Source of the DNA: Marinobacter profundi
GTDB taxonomy: Bacteria > Pseudomonadota > Gammaproteobacteria > Pseudomonadales > Oleiphilaceae
NCBI RefSeq assembly: GCF_002744715.1
Contig: NZ_KZ319369.1
Location: forward strand, 62,001-126,000
Length of the DNA: 64,000 nt
Direction: 5' to 3'
Shown here: piece after piece, positions 56,347 through 64,000 of the stretch
Layout of the letters: the number at the start of each line of letters is the position of its first letter
Numbering within the stretch: position 1 is the stretch's first letter
Notes under the pieces: generated by a model
Database searches by the model: none
Told to the model about the DNA's origin: nothing
The model's input: the letters and a program-made list of their open reading frames with translations, nothing else
Translations under genes and position numbers: made by a program

Positions 56347-57024
56347 TTAGAAATTGAATCGAAATCCCAAAGACGAGGTATGGCCTTGACGACCGAGCAA
56401 TGGATCGGCCTTGTCGAGGAAGTTCCAGCGATAATAAAGGTCCCAGTGGCGGTGCACTGGATGGATCACATCTGCCCAGAGGTTCCAGAGATCGCCACCT
56501 TGCGGGCGGTGGTAATAGACGTTGTTGCCGCGGATTTCGAGGGGTAACCCCAGCGGGGATTTCAGGTGGTAATAGTGCAGTACTTCCAGGTTACCCAGTT
56601 GTTCTGTGCGATTCCGGGCGAATAGCTGGACAAAGGATCTGGTGTTGATTGACCTGAGGGCGCTTTGCACGATGGGTGTGTGGTTCAGTTCCAGCTGCAG
56701 GCCTGCAGCTGCCATTGCGCTGGAACCGGACCATTTTTGTCCACGGACCACCCATCCCAGAAGGTCGTTGATGGGACGACCCAAATAAAGCTCATGGCGT
56801 TCATGACTATCGCGTGAGTCAAAATCGCGTTCGTTATCGTAGATCTGGAGTACATAGGTACCATCCTCAAAACGATGAAAAACGCTTTCGGTGAAGGAGT
56901 AAGTGTCTGCATCCGAAACCCGCGCCTGCAGACGACTGATCGTGACTGCGTTTGCGTGGCTCATTGCCAGTAGCAAAGCCATACAGACACCAAGGGTCCG
57001 AGTCGCTCGTATTGCCCGAATCAT
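56347..57024 (-). CDS. Putative outer membrane beta-barrel protein
   Basis: This 225-residue protein has a signal peptide (IRATRTLGVCMALLLAMSHANA), alternating polar and hydrophobic strand-like segments (GTYVLQIYDNERDF, HWDLYYRWNFLDKADPLL) and ends ...SLGFRFNF with a terminal Phe, the BAM recognition signal. I do not recognise the family. It overlaps the synthase stop by four bases (ATGA) and lies just before the PhnD-like gene, so it may be a substrate-specific outer-membrane channel for that importer. An upstream frame to 57189 is noise from the synthase gene. Confidence 0.65.
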   Translation of the reverse strand: MIRAIRATRTLGVCMALLLAMSHANAVTISRLQARVSDADTYSFTESVFHRFEDGTYVLQIYDNERDFDSRDSHERHELYLGRPINDLLGWVVRGQKWSGSSAMAAAGLQLELNHTPIVQSALRSINTRSFVQLFARNRTEQLGNLEVLHYYHLKSPLGLPLEIRGNNVYYHRPQGGDLWNLWADVIHPVHRHWDLYYRWNFLDKADPLLGRQGHTSSLGFRFNF

Positions 57025-58640
57025 GCCGAGCACGCCATGGTTGCATGCAGCGACTGTTGCCTGTTTTGCCGGGCATTGAGCCAGGCCCAGCGATAGCTTT
57101 CCACAACGGCGAGACACTGTGCCGCCCGTTCTCCGGCGCCCGTCACTACCATGGATTGGGATGATTTGTCGGCACCGAGAGCAACCCACGCTCGCAGGTG
57201 TCCACTACTCAATGCTTCGACACTGACCTGCTGAATCCGCGGGGGCTCGAACTCTGCCCATTCCTCACGCATCAGCGCCAGCAACATGCTCTGGATAGCC
57301 GCTACGGGATGCTCACTGAAGTGCCGGCGGAATCGCACGCTTCCTGCAAAGCACAGCGCAAGTTCGATGCGGAAAAGCTGGCTGGACTCAATGCCTGCCA
57401 ACGGGACACAGCTGAGGTGTTCCAGAGTCAGCCCCTTGCCCTGTTCGCCAAGCATGTCGTGGATCAATAGCTCCAGTGAGATCTCTGCCCGGTCGAACGC
57501 ATAACCCTGGCTGCTGAGTCGCTTGATCTCCTCGACAAGTCGTTTCAGGGTCGCTTCTTCACATGTTTTGTATCCCATGCCCTTCAGTTTGTGGCTGATT
57601 GCCACACGCCCCGATTGCTCGGAAACGACCAACTCACGGCGATGGCCTACCCACTGGGGTTCAATGTGCTCGTAGCAACCGGGATGCTTGAGCACCGAGG
57701 CGATATGGACGCCGGCCTTGTGCGTGAATGCGTTGTCGCCGACATAGGGCTGGTTTTCCGTGACTGGAAGCCGCATTACCTCTGAAACCCGGCAGGAAAG
57801 GGGGCGCAACAGGGCAAGGCGGTTAGGGGTGATGAATTTCATCTGATAACCGCATTTGAGCGCAAGGTTGGGTATCAGGGAGCACAAATTGGTGTTTCCG
57901 CAACGCTCTCCAATCCCATTGATCGTGCCTTGAACCTGAAGGGCCCCGCCGTCGACTGCAGCGAGGCTGTTTGCTACCGCGGTGTCCGCGTCGTTATGGC
58001 CATGAAAACCAAAGTTGGCGCCCGGAAACCGGTTACGTACGGTTTCCATGGCTTGTCTGATCTGGCCGGGAAGTTTGCCGCCATTGGTATCGCACAGGAC
58101 AATCCGGTCTGCTCCGGCATTCAGTGCGGCCTCTACCACTGCCAGGGAGTAGTCCGGATTGGCTTCCAGTCCATCAAAGAAGTGCTCCGCATCAAATATC
58201 ACGGTATCGAACCGCCGGCGGCAGTACGCGAGTGACTCAGCAATGATGGCAATATTTTGTTCAAGGGGGATTTTCAGCCCCTCACGGACCTGAAAATCCC
58301 AGGACTTGCCAAACAGTGTCATCACGGGGACGTTCACGGCAGTCCCGGCGCGGAAAACCGGGTCGCTATCCACGGAAAGGGCCGGTCTGAATGTGCTGCA
58401 GAATGCGGCGATTCGACTATTGCCAAGCGTGCGGCGACCCAATTCCTTGAACAGATTTGTGTCGGTGACATTGGCTCCGTTCCAGCCCGCTTCGATGATG
58501 TCTATGCCAAAGTCGTCCAGCAGATCGATGATGGTGAGCTTGTCACTTAACGAAAAGTGAATGCCTTTGGTCTGTGCGCCATCCCGTAAGGTGGTGTCGT
58601 AAAGTTCGATGAACTGAGTGCGGGAATAGTTGTTGTTCAT
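57021..58640 (-). CDS. Citramalate/homocitrate-synthase-like acyl-CoA condensing enzyme
   Basis: This 539-residue DRE-TIM metallolyase contains the catalytic DTTLRDGAQ (15-23), the metal-binding HGH at 213-215 (FHGHNDADTAVANSLAAVDGG in part), NGIGERCGNTNL and a C-terminal LeuA-type regulatory domain (about 400-539). It is closest in layout to the CimA citramalate-synthase family, which joins acetyl-CoA to a 2-oxoacid. Its position in a transport and export operon suggests a special product rather than isoleucine biosynthesis. The 2-oxoacid partner is unknown. GGA precedes the ATG. Confidence 0.87.
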   Translation of the reverse strand: MNNNYSRTQFIELYDTTLRDGAQTKGIHFSLSDKLTIIDLLDDFGIDIIEAGWNGANVTDTNLFKELGRRTLGNSRIAAFCSTFRPALSVDSDPVFRAGTAVNVPVMTLFGKSWDFQVREGLKIPLEQNIAIIAESLAYCRRRFDTVIFDAEHFFDGLEANPDYSLAVVEAALNAGADRIVLCDTNGGKLPGQIRQAMETVRNRFPGANFGFHGHNDADTAVANSLAAVDGGALQVQGTINGIGERCGNTNLCSLIPNLALKCGYQMKFITPNRLALLRPLSCRVSEVMRLPVTENQPYVGDNAFTHKAGVHIASVLKHPGCYEHIEPQWVGHRRELVVSEQSGRVAISHKLKGMGYKTCEEATLKRLVEEIKRLSSQGYAFDRAEISLELLIHDMLGEQGKGLTLEHLSCVPLAGIESSQLFRIELALCFAGSVRFRRHFSEHPVAAIQSMLLALMREEWAEFEPPRIQQVSVEALSSGHLRAWVALGADKSSQSMVVTGAGERAAQCLAVVESYRWAWLNARQNRQQSLHATMACSA

Positions 58641-58644
58641 GGCT

Positions 58645-59262
58645 TCATTCCTTGGTGTAGAACCGTTCTCCCTTGCACAAAGGAGAAGCGCTTTCCGTAA
58701 TCACATCCACGAAATGCCTCAGGATGCTGGCGGTCAGACCCCAGACCAGCCCATTACCATGGTTGAGTTCAAGCAGGTAGGCAGGCTGCCTCTGCGCGGC
58801 TGTCCGGCCCGCAGTATCCAGCTTGATGCGGGACAGCCCGGATAGAGGCATTAGCATCCATTCCGAAGATTCCTCGGGTTGCAGGCACAAACTCCCCCGG
58901 AAACTGGTTTCGGAAAGCGTGCAAACGAAAGGCCTGACCAGTTCGCCCCGGCCGTCATAGAAATCGTCGAGTTCAGCCAGTAGTGCACAAGACGATGGGT
59001 CAATCCCCGTTTCTTCTTGCAATTCGCGCCAGGCGCATGCCAACAGCGACCGGTCGTTAGCGTCCTGTCGTCCGCCAGGCAGGCACCAATCGTTGGCATA
59101 GTTGCGCATTGTTGCTTGCCGGCGGGTAAGCAGTAGTGATGGCTCATTTCGGGGTGGGCTCACCAGAGTGATTACAACTGCTGCCGGACGTGTTGTTTCA
59201 GCAAGAGGTTTTGGCCTGTGTGCAGCGAGTTTGTCCTTAATGGAGACCAGCGGAAGCATCAT
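58645..59262 (-). CDS. CoA-diphosphatase-like Nudix hydrolase
   Basis: This 205-residue Nudix protein has the catalytic REL-QEETGI half of the Nudix box near 78-86. Upstream LPGGRQDANDRSLLACAW has the PGGxxDxxDxS spacing of the coenzyme A pyrophosphatase subgroup (NudL/NUDT7-like). The usual LRxHxGQ of that subgroup is replaced (MRNYANDWC), so substrate is not certain. It probably hydrolyses a CoA or nucleotide diphosphate. Lying beside the acyl-CoA-using synthase, it may recycle or limit a CoA intermediate. Its start overlaps the MFS stop by four bases. Confidence 0.82.
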   Translation of the reverse strand: MMLPLVSIKDKLAAHRPKPLAETTRPAAVVITLVSPPRNEPSLLLTRRQATMRNYANDWCLPGGRQDANDRSLLACAWRELQEETGIDPSSCALLAELDDFYDGRGELVRPFVCTLSETSFRGSLCLQPEESSEWMLMPLSGLSRIKLDTAGRTAAQRQPAYLLELNHGNGLVWGLTASILRHFVDVITESASPLCKGERFYTKE

Positions 59263-60434
59263 ATTTGCCCTGTTTCGGTATCTGCCGGTACCAGGGTGTC
59301 TTTGGTGCCCAGACTGCGGCGAATAAAGGGCAGGGCACTCAGCACGCAGGTCATTCCAATCGCTACCCAGGTAATTTGTGGGTCCTGGCTGTACAGCCAG
59401 GGGATCAGCAAAGCGAGGAGCAGAGTCAGAGCTTCTGTAAGGCCGCCAAACGACGAAACAATGTCGGTTCTCTCAGGGTGGCCATCGACGACATCGGCGA
59501 ACACCTTCATTCCGGCTGGCAGCATGAAGGCGAAGGCCAGGCTTTCAGCCAGAAACAGTGAGGTAAATACAAAGACGTTATCACTTACGCCAAACAGCAT
59601 GATGAGCAAGGCCATCAGGGGCAGGCTCAGAGCGAGGATTTTCTCCGGTGCAAACCGGTCTGCCAGCTTACCGGTAAATGGCATCAACGATGCTGAAATA
59701 ACGGCTGATGCGGTGAAGTACAGGGCAACTTCGGTTGGTTTTAAACCGAGTTGTGCGGTCACGAATAATGGCAGCACCATCATGAAGCTGAAGAACACCG
59801 CCCGTCGAATAATGCTGGGGCCATACTCCGGCAGGAATTTCATGTGACTTGCTGACGGTAACAGCCATGCACCACGTTTCTTCTGTGGAACCTGGTCGAT
59901 GGCGGGTATGAGCAACGACGCCGCAGCGGCTAAACCACCCATCACCGATCCGGCGGCAAACATGGCGCCGGTTCCGCCCAGTTCGAAGCAGATTCCGCCT
60001 AACAGTGGGCCAACCACAAAACCTATGCCGAAGCTTGAACCGAAGATTCCCATAAGCTTGCCGCGATTCTCACGAGACAACACGATGGCGAGATCGGTCA
60101 GGCAGATAATGCTGATACCCTCGACGATTCCTTCGAAAAAGCGTAGCGCAACGAACGCCGAAGCAGTTTCAACAAGGGGGTAGCACGCGAACACCAGGGC
60201 GTAGAGCACGAAACTGACCACCAGCGTGGTCTTGTTGCTCAACAGCGCGATTATCTGTGCCGCCCATGTCTTCGATAGCATTCGGCCAACAATCAGGCTG
60301 ACGAACGGCAGGGACAGGCCTGCGATGGAAAAACCATAGTCCTGCAAGAATGTGGGCAGGATGGGAACGATCAGACCCATACCCGCATTTACTGCCACAG
60401 TCAGGCAAATCACGATCAGAAAGGAGCGGTTCAT
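59259..60434 (-). CDS. MFS transporter of the orphan operon
   Basis: This 391-residue protein has 12 predicted membrane segments, an N-terminal half with VNAGMGLIVPILPTFLQDYGF and VLSRENRGKLMGIFGSSFGI, and a long central loop (about 185-205). It resembles drug/metabolite exporters. In this operon it is the likely exporter of the product made by the neighbouring enzymes. The ATG at 60434 has only a weak ribosome-binding site; a 90-base gap separates it from the YrdC-like gene. Confidence 0.85.
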   Translation of the reverse strand: MNRSFLIVICLTVAVNAGMGLIVPILPTFLQDYGFSIAGLSLPFVSLIVGRMLSKTWAAQIIALLSNKTTLVVSFVLYALVFACYPLVETASAFVALRFFEGIVEGISIICLTDLAIVLSRENRGKLMGIFGSSFGIGFVVGPLLGGICFELGGTGAMFAAGSVMGGLAAAASLLIPAIDQVPQKKRGAWLLPSASHMKFLPEYGPSIIRRAVFFSFMMVLPLFVTAQLGLKPTEVALYFTASAVISASLMPFTGKLADRFAPEKILALSLPLMALLIMLFGVSDNVFVFTSLFLAESLAFAFMLPAGMKVFADVVDGHPERTDIVSSFGGLTEALTLLLALLIPWLYSQDPQITWVAIGMTCVLSALPFIRRSLGTKDTLVPADTETGQI

Positions 60435-60523
60435 GTCGGTTCCTTGACATCAGCGAACTCAGAGGGGTCGAAACGGGCGGTTACCGTGCGCGGAAACGTC
60501 GCCCGTTCTCTTCAAGGCGGCTG

Positions 60524-61216
60524 TTAAGCGGGTATGACGGGCCTACCCACGCGTTGCTTGGCCAGTGCCTTATACTCATTCTTGCTCTTGTCGATAATAA
60601 GGTCCGGTAAATAGCGCAATACCTCGTCCAGAGGGTAGGCACCGTCCCTGGCCAGCATTGGAAGGTCGAACGTGAAGTCAATAATGGTATTGGCGTTGTC
60701 AACCGCGGACACCCCGGCGTCGATTACCAGGTCCACATGTTCACCCAGGTGCTCAACGGCCTTGCGGACGTCAGGGACGTTGCCTGTACCACTCAGGTTC
60801 GCTGAGGTACCTGCCAGCGGTGTACCCACGAGATGCGCGATTTCACGGTGCACTGCGTTCTGGTGCAGGGTGCAGGCAACTGTGCCAAAGCCGCGTGTTA
60901 CGTAGTGTGGAACGCTGGGTCTCTGCCAACAGACAAATGACACCATACCCGGCCACATGCGTTTTGCCAGGAATTCGGTCAGCGGGGAGGTGTAGGCGTA
61001 CTGCGAAAACTCCATGCTGTCGCCGAGAAAGAGGGTCAGCGGGCTCAGGCTTTCGCGTTTTTTCATTTCAAAGATACGCTCAACGCCACGAGCGGAGAAC
61101 GGTGACGTTACCACGTTATAGTTGGTATCCGTAGGAACAACGACAGTCCCGCCAGCGTTAATGATTTCCGCAGCTTTTCGGACCGCTTCGGGGCCAGATT
61201 TCATCAGTTCGGCCAT
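60524..61216 (-). CDS. Divergent YrdC/Sua5-like protein, possibly a carbamoyl-adenylate enzyme
   Basis: This 230-residue protein has the YrdC fold: VVVPTDTNY at 25-33, IFEMKKRESLSPLTLF (Lys52-Lys53-Arg54) and the conserved GTSANLSG at 136-143. Housekeeping TsaC/Sua5 has PTxTVYGLG in the first motif; here it reads PTDTNYNVV, and the VRxP region is changed to VACTLHQN. It is therefore a pathway-specific paralogue rather than the tRNA t6A enzyme. Other YrdC domains transfer carbamoyl groups through carbamoyl-adenylate, which would fit a biosynthetic role. Confidence 0.83.
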   Translation of the reverse strand: MAELMKSGPEAVRKAAEIINAGGTVVVPTDTNYNVVTSPFSARGVERIFEMKKRESLSPLTLFLGDSMEFSQYAYTSPLTEFLAKRMWPGMVSFVCWQRPSVPHYVTRGFGTVACTLHQNAVHREIAHLVGTPLAGTSANLSGTGNVPDVRKAVEHLGEHVDLVIDAGVSAVDNANTIIDFTFDLPMLARDGAYPLDEVLRYLPDLIIDKSKNEYKALAKQRVGRPVIPA

Positions 61217-61248
61217 GATTTGTTTCCTTCTGGGTATTGTTGGAGTTA

Positions 61249-62124
61249 TCAGGCGACGTAACGGGAGCGCAATTCGTCGCGGTAACGTACGGCGGCGTTG
61301 AAGTAATCTTCGCCCTTGAAGCCCGCTCCGATTTCCTCAACGATGTAGGCGCCACGGTAGCCCGTTTCTTCAATCGCAAGGATCATATCGTGGTAATCGA
61401 AGTCCCCTTCACCCAGCGGAAGGTGCAGGTGCTTTGGAAACTTGATATCCGCGAGGTGCACGTTGGCCGCGTAGCGGGCAAAGTACTTCATCTCTTCCCG
61501 GGCTTCGGCAACCGTGCTGCAATAGGAAGCCGCATGCGCCATGTCCAGGGTCAGGGATAGGGGAGATGTGCTGAACAGCTCGTCGTTCTCGTCATGGGTA
61601 AGCGTCAGGAATGGCCTTTCGTTACCTGAGTTTTCCAGGCTGTAGGTGAGGTTCGCCCCCTGGTGCTTGTTGACATGGAACAGGTCATACGCCAGTTCCT
61701 GGATGAGCGCCAGAGCTTCACTGCGGGCCTCGGGGGCGCTATTTTTGGGGAAGCGGAATCCCGGATGGAAAGTCATTACCTGGGCACCGGCACAGATCGC
61801 AAATTCTGCAGAACGAATAATCGTGTCACGAGCTGCTGCGCGGTCTTCTTCTCGTCCAAGAATATAGTCAACGCGGATATAAGGCGCGTGAATGTTAATG
61901 GTGCTTCCTGTGTCTTCGGCAATTTTCCGGAGAGACCTGGCAAGCTCCAGATTACGTCCCTCGTCGCTTTGTGCTCGCACTGAGCCTTCGATTTCCACTT
62001 CCACGACCGGGAAGTGCGTCGCCAGGTAACGAACGAGCTCCTCTACGTTCTCTTCGTCCAGGAAAAGGTTGGTTGAAATGCCAATTCGATTGGCCAGGCT
62101 GTTCAGTTTTTTCTCGGGGGTCAT
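61249..62124 (-). CDS. Sugar isomerase/epimerase-type TIM barrel
   Basis: This 291-residue protein of the xylose isomerase-like (AP endonuclease 2) fold retains the usual metal ligands: Glu in LTYSLENSGN, Asp in LSLTLDMAHA, His in ANVHLADIKF and Glu in AYIVEEIGAG. INIHAPY and MTFHPGFRF supply further active-site histidines. It may isomerise, epimerise or dehydrate a small polyol or keto acid. The substrate cannot be named. It lies 32 bases upstream of the YrdC-like gene. Confidence 0.83.
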   Translation of the reverse strand: MTPEKKLNSLANRIGISTNLFLDEENVEELVRYLATHFPVVEVEIEGSVRAQSDEGRNLELARSLRKIAEDTGSTINIHAPYIRVDYILGREEDRAAARDTIIRSAEFAICAGAQVMTFHPGFRFPKNSAPEARSEALALIQELAYDLFHVNKHQGANLTYSLENSGNERPFLTLTHDENDELFSTSPLSLTLDMAHAASYCSTVAEAREEMKYFARYAANVHLADIKFPKHLHLPLGEGDFDYHDMILAIEETGYRGAYIVEEIGAGFKGEDYFNAAVRYRDELRSRYVA

Positions 62125-62167
62125 ATCAAAAGTCCTTTCTGTTTGCGGAATGGCAACTCCATCGCCA

Positions 62168-63043
62168 TCAGAGTTCCAGGGTCTCGATTACAAGGGATTG
62201 GTCCAGCATGTTGGGCGCTACAACCCGGCCATCCTCCATTACCATGAAATCCGCCGGGCCACTGGCGTTGTTTCGAATGGTCTTTATCTGGCCTGACTTA
62301 AGGTTGATGGTTTTGAACTCACCGGCACCGGGTTCGAATTTGCCCCAGTCAGACACAACCACGGTGTCACCATCCACGACGCTTATGCCGTCAAACAGCC
62401 CGGCAGCGCCTTCTATGCGGTGGTACTTGCTGTCATTGAGCGAGAAAATACCGAGCTCGCCGTCGAGCTGGTCTGTCCCGAAGCTGGCAATGAAAAGTCG
62501 CTGCTGGTCGTTATCAACGAACAAGCCATTCGGCCCGGGCAGCGGGGAGATGGGTAAAGGCACAGGGATGGAGTCATCGGAGTTCAGGTCGACTTTATAG
62601 ACGACCCCGGTATCAGTAGCGCTTACGTAAAGGTTTCCGGTGCTGCTGATAGCGACGTCGTTCAGAAACCCGACATTCTCAGAAACAAAGGAGATCTGTT
62701 TTACCTGGGTTTTGGTAACGAGATTGATGGCTACTAACCGGTCAATATCGGCAACATACAGGATATCGTTGTAGAGGCCCATTCCCTTGGGCGCATCCAG
62801 GCGGACGTTGCCGTCGAAGGCGTCCTTGTTTATCTCTCCGTCAGGATACACCGCGCTAATGAAACCGTCCCCGTCCTTGGCTGTGGGTGCAAGAGTTGCC
62901 CCAAGGTTGGAAACCAGCAGGTGATCGTTTACGGCGATCGCGGATTCCGGAAAGTTAAAGCCGTGCAGGGTATCGGTCAGTCCTGATATGGGGAGGATGC
63001 TGGCAGCAAAAAGGACCAGTCCCCGTTTTCTGAACGTGTTCAT
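62168..63043 (-). CDS. SMP-30/gluconolactonase-like periplasmic beta-propeller
   Basis: This 291-residue protein has a signal peptide (MNTFRKRGLVLFAASILP) and repeated propeller blades such as PKGMGLYNDILYVADIDRLVAI, LNDVAISSTGNLYVSATDTG and PGPNGLFVDNDQQRLFIASFG (each in part). The family includes lactonases and binding proteins. Here it should act in the periplasm, as a lactonase or scaffold. It is the first gene of the leftward eleven-gene operon. Confidence 0.8.
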   Translation of the reverse strand: MNTFRKRGLVLFAASILPISGLTDTLHGFNFPESAIAVNDHLLVSNLGATLAPTAKDGDGFISAVYPDGEINKDAFDGNVRLDAPKGMGLYNDILYVADIDRLVAINLVTKTQVKQISFVSENVGFLNDVAISSTGNLYVSATDTGVVYKVDLNSDDSIPVPLPISPLPGPNGLFVDNDQQRLFIASFGTDQLDGELGIFSLNDSKYHRIEGAAGLFDGISVVDGDTVVVSDWGKFEPGAGEFKTINLKSGQIKTIRNNASGPADFMVMEDGRVVAPNMLDQSLVIETLEL

Positions 63044-63213
63044 AAATTTTGTAAGCTCCCCTCGGTATTTAGAGGGGGCGTATAGTAAAGTTCACGCTCC
63101 CGGCGTACTTTTCATATAAGTTCATTTTTTTGTATTTTTGGCTCTTTTTAAGCGGTTTATGACGCTCTAAGCGCATGGAAGCGTGTAACAATCACGGAAA
63201 GGAGGTGTTAGCC
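63044..63213. promoter_or_regulatory. Divergent AT-rich promoter region of the orphan operon and AraC gene
   Basis: This 170-base spacer is markedly AT-rich (e.g. TTTTTTTGTATTTTTGG near 63125). On the minus strand a -10-like TACTAT is followed by a small CCCCTC/GAGGGG hairpin (about 63058-63077) before the propeller ATG. A -35 is weak (AAGTAC), which fits a promoter needing an activator such as the divergent AraC protein. On the plus strand AAGGAGG (63199-63205) is the ribosome-binding site for the AraC gene. Confidence 0.5.
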
Positions 63214-64000
63214 GTGCCCGTCATGGTGCCCGATCATTTTTATGCAGAGTCCAGCCCTTTCGCACACTTCAAAACTCCGAGTGTGGACATCATTCGATAC
63301 CAGCATGGAGAGAGTGAACTCGTAAACGAGGTTGTCCTGAACAAGTCACTGCTGCTGTTTATCAATCGGGGTACCAAGCGGCTGCGGGTGTCTGGCGAAG
63401 AAGAGAGCCTGACATGCGCGGAAGGCGTGTTTGTGCCGAAAGGCTCCTATGTGATGACGGAGGTGGCGGCAAGTCAGAGATTCAACGGATTCGAATCTTT
63501 GATGGTGCTCATTGACGATCATTTTCTGGAAGATTTCCTGCAAGGCTACCGGCCTCCTTTATCGCTCCTGGAGTCCGGGCAGAATGTTGCCGGCACGGAG
63601 CCGGGTGCGTGGGTCCGGTTCGAGAAAACGCCATTTCTGGATAGTTCTATCGTTTCCCTGCAGGTCTTTTTTGATCATCCGGAGCAGGTGAACCGGATGT
63701 TTCTGGAGGAAAAGGTCCGGGAAATTCTTCGGTACCTGTTGACTACGGTTAGGTCACACCGGTTGTTCAATATTCTGAAGTTTGCTTCGGGAGGAGGTCG
63801 AAATGCCCGGCTTCATCAGTTTCTCGAGTCGCACTACATGGAACCTTGGACGGTAGAGCGCTTTGCGGAAAATTTCGGGCTCAGTGTCAGCACTTTCAAA
63901 CGTGAATGTTGCAACACTCTGGGCATGTCGCCCAAGCGCTGGATCAATAAAAGACGACTGGATTCGGCAAAGCAGAAGCTGCTATGCAGTGATGCGCCAC
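63214..64000 (+). CDS. AraC-family regulator, 3' end beyond window
   Basis: About 262 codons are present and the frame is open to the window end. GTG at 63214 is eight bases after AAGGAGG and starts VPVMVPDHFYAESSPFAHFK. The N-terminal part is a cupin-like sensor (RGTKRLRVSGEEESLTCAEG). The C-terminal AraC domain begins near residue 205 (HYMEPWTVERFAENFGLSVS, TLGMSPKRWINKRRL) and is cut at the edge. It is divergent from the propeller gene, so it probably activates the orphan operon. Confidence 0.85.
   Translation, partial: MPVMVPDHFYAESSPFAHFKTPSVDIIRYQHGESELVNEVVLNKSLLLFINRGTKRLRVSGEEESLTCAEGVFVPKGSYVMTEVAASQRFNGFESLMVLIDDHFLEDFLQGYRPPLSLLESGQNVAGTEPGAWVRFEKTPFLDSSIVSLQVFFDHPEQVNRMFLEEKVREILRYLLTTVRSHRLFNILKFASGGGRNARLHQFLESHYMEPWTVERFAENFGLSVSTFKRECCNTLGMSPKRWINKRRLDSAKQKLLCSDAP

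Overview
This 64 kb window looks like chromosome of a marine gammaproteobacterium, most probably Marinobacter or a close relative. That assignment is inferred from gene content: moderately high GC, a heterodimeric arginine succinyltransferase pathway as in Pseudomonas, AceE/AceF with a two-lipoyl E2, a second Lon-type protease, a glycolate TRAP/GlcDEF locus, and porin and TonB receptor genes. Most genes are intact and tightly packed; exceptions are livG and the final AraC gene, which are cut by the window edges. I saw no rRNA, tRNA, insertion sequence, prophage or CRISPR array.

Layout. 0-3.8 kb: branched-chain amino acid ABC importer (livG, livM, livH, livK). 3.8-13.4 kb: mixed genes, namely a TPR membrane protein, a MarR regulator, a Lon protease, a fatty acid desaturase with a divergent AraC regulator, a CnoX-type thioredoxin, a small HNH protein and an atypical KamA-family radical SAM enzyme. 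13.9-18.3 kb: pyruvate dehydrogenase aceE-aceF. 18.5-22.6 kb: an Old Yellow Enzyme homologue, a porin and an exonuclease/GIY-YIG fusion. 22.7-38.2 kb: arginine use. Arginine is imported by aotPJQM and degraded to glutamate and succinate by the AST pathway (aruC, aruF, aruG, astD, astB); astE is the last gene of the opposite-strand transporter operon. A tetR/RND efflux module separates the two halves. 38.7-47.5 kb: a GntR (GlcC-like) regulator divergent from a TRAP importer, glcG and glcDEF, for uptake and oxidation of glycolate or a related 2-hydroxy acid. 48.0-52.4 kb: an iron-type module of Bcr/CflA exporter, LysR regulator and TonB-dependent receptor, with two Fur-box-like sequences and a perfect 9+9 bp inverted repeat upstream of the receptor.

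52.6-63.0 kb: eleven same-strand, mostly overlapping or closely spaced genes read leftward: SMP-30-like periplasmic propeller, sugar-isomerase-type TIM barrel, divergent YrdC/Sua5-like protein, MFS exporter, CoA-type Nudix hydrolase, citramalate/homocitrate-synthase-like enzyme, outer-membrane barrel, PhnD-, PhnC- and PhnE-like importer, and a flavin/2Fe-2S reductase. An AraC regulator is divergent from the first gene. I do not recognise this combination. It reads as a pathway that makes a small carboxylate-type molecule from a 2-oxoacid and an acyl-CoA, exports it, and imports it or a related ligand. It is my best candidate for an undescribed system.

Several compact regulatory sites are readable: a GntR/FadR-type palindrome at the glycolate locus, tandem GACA-N3-TGTC palindromes over the RND promoter, a 21-bp-spaced direct repeat at the desaturase/AraC divergon, and a TTGTAGTA-N4-TACTACAA palindrome upstream of aceE.
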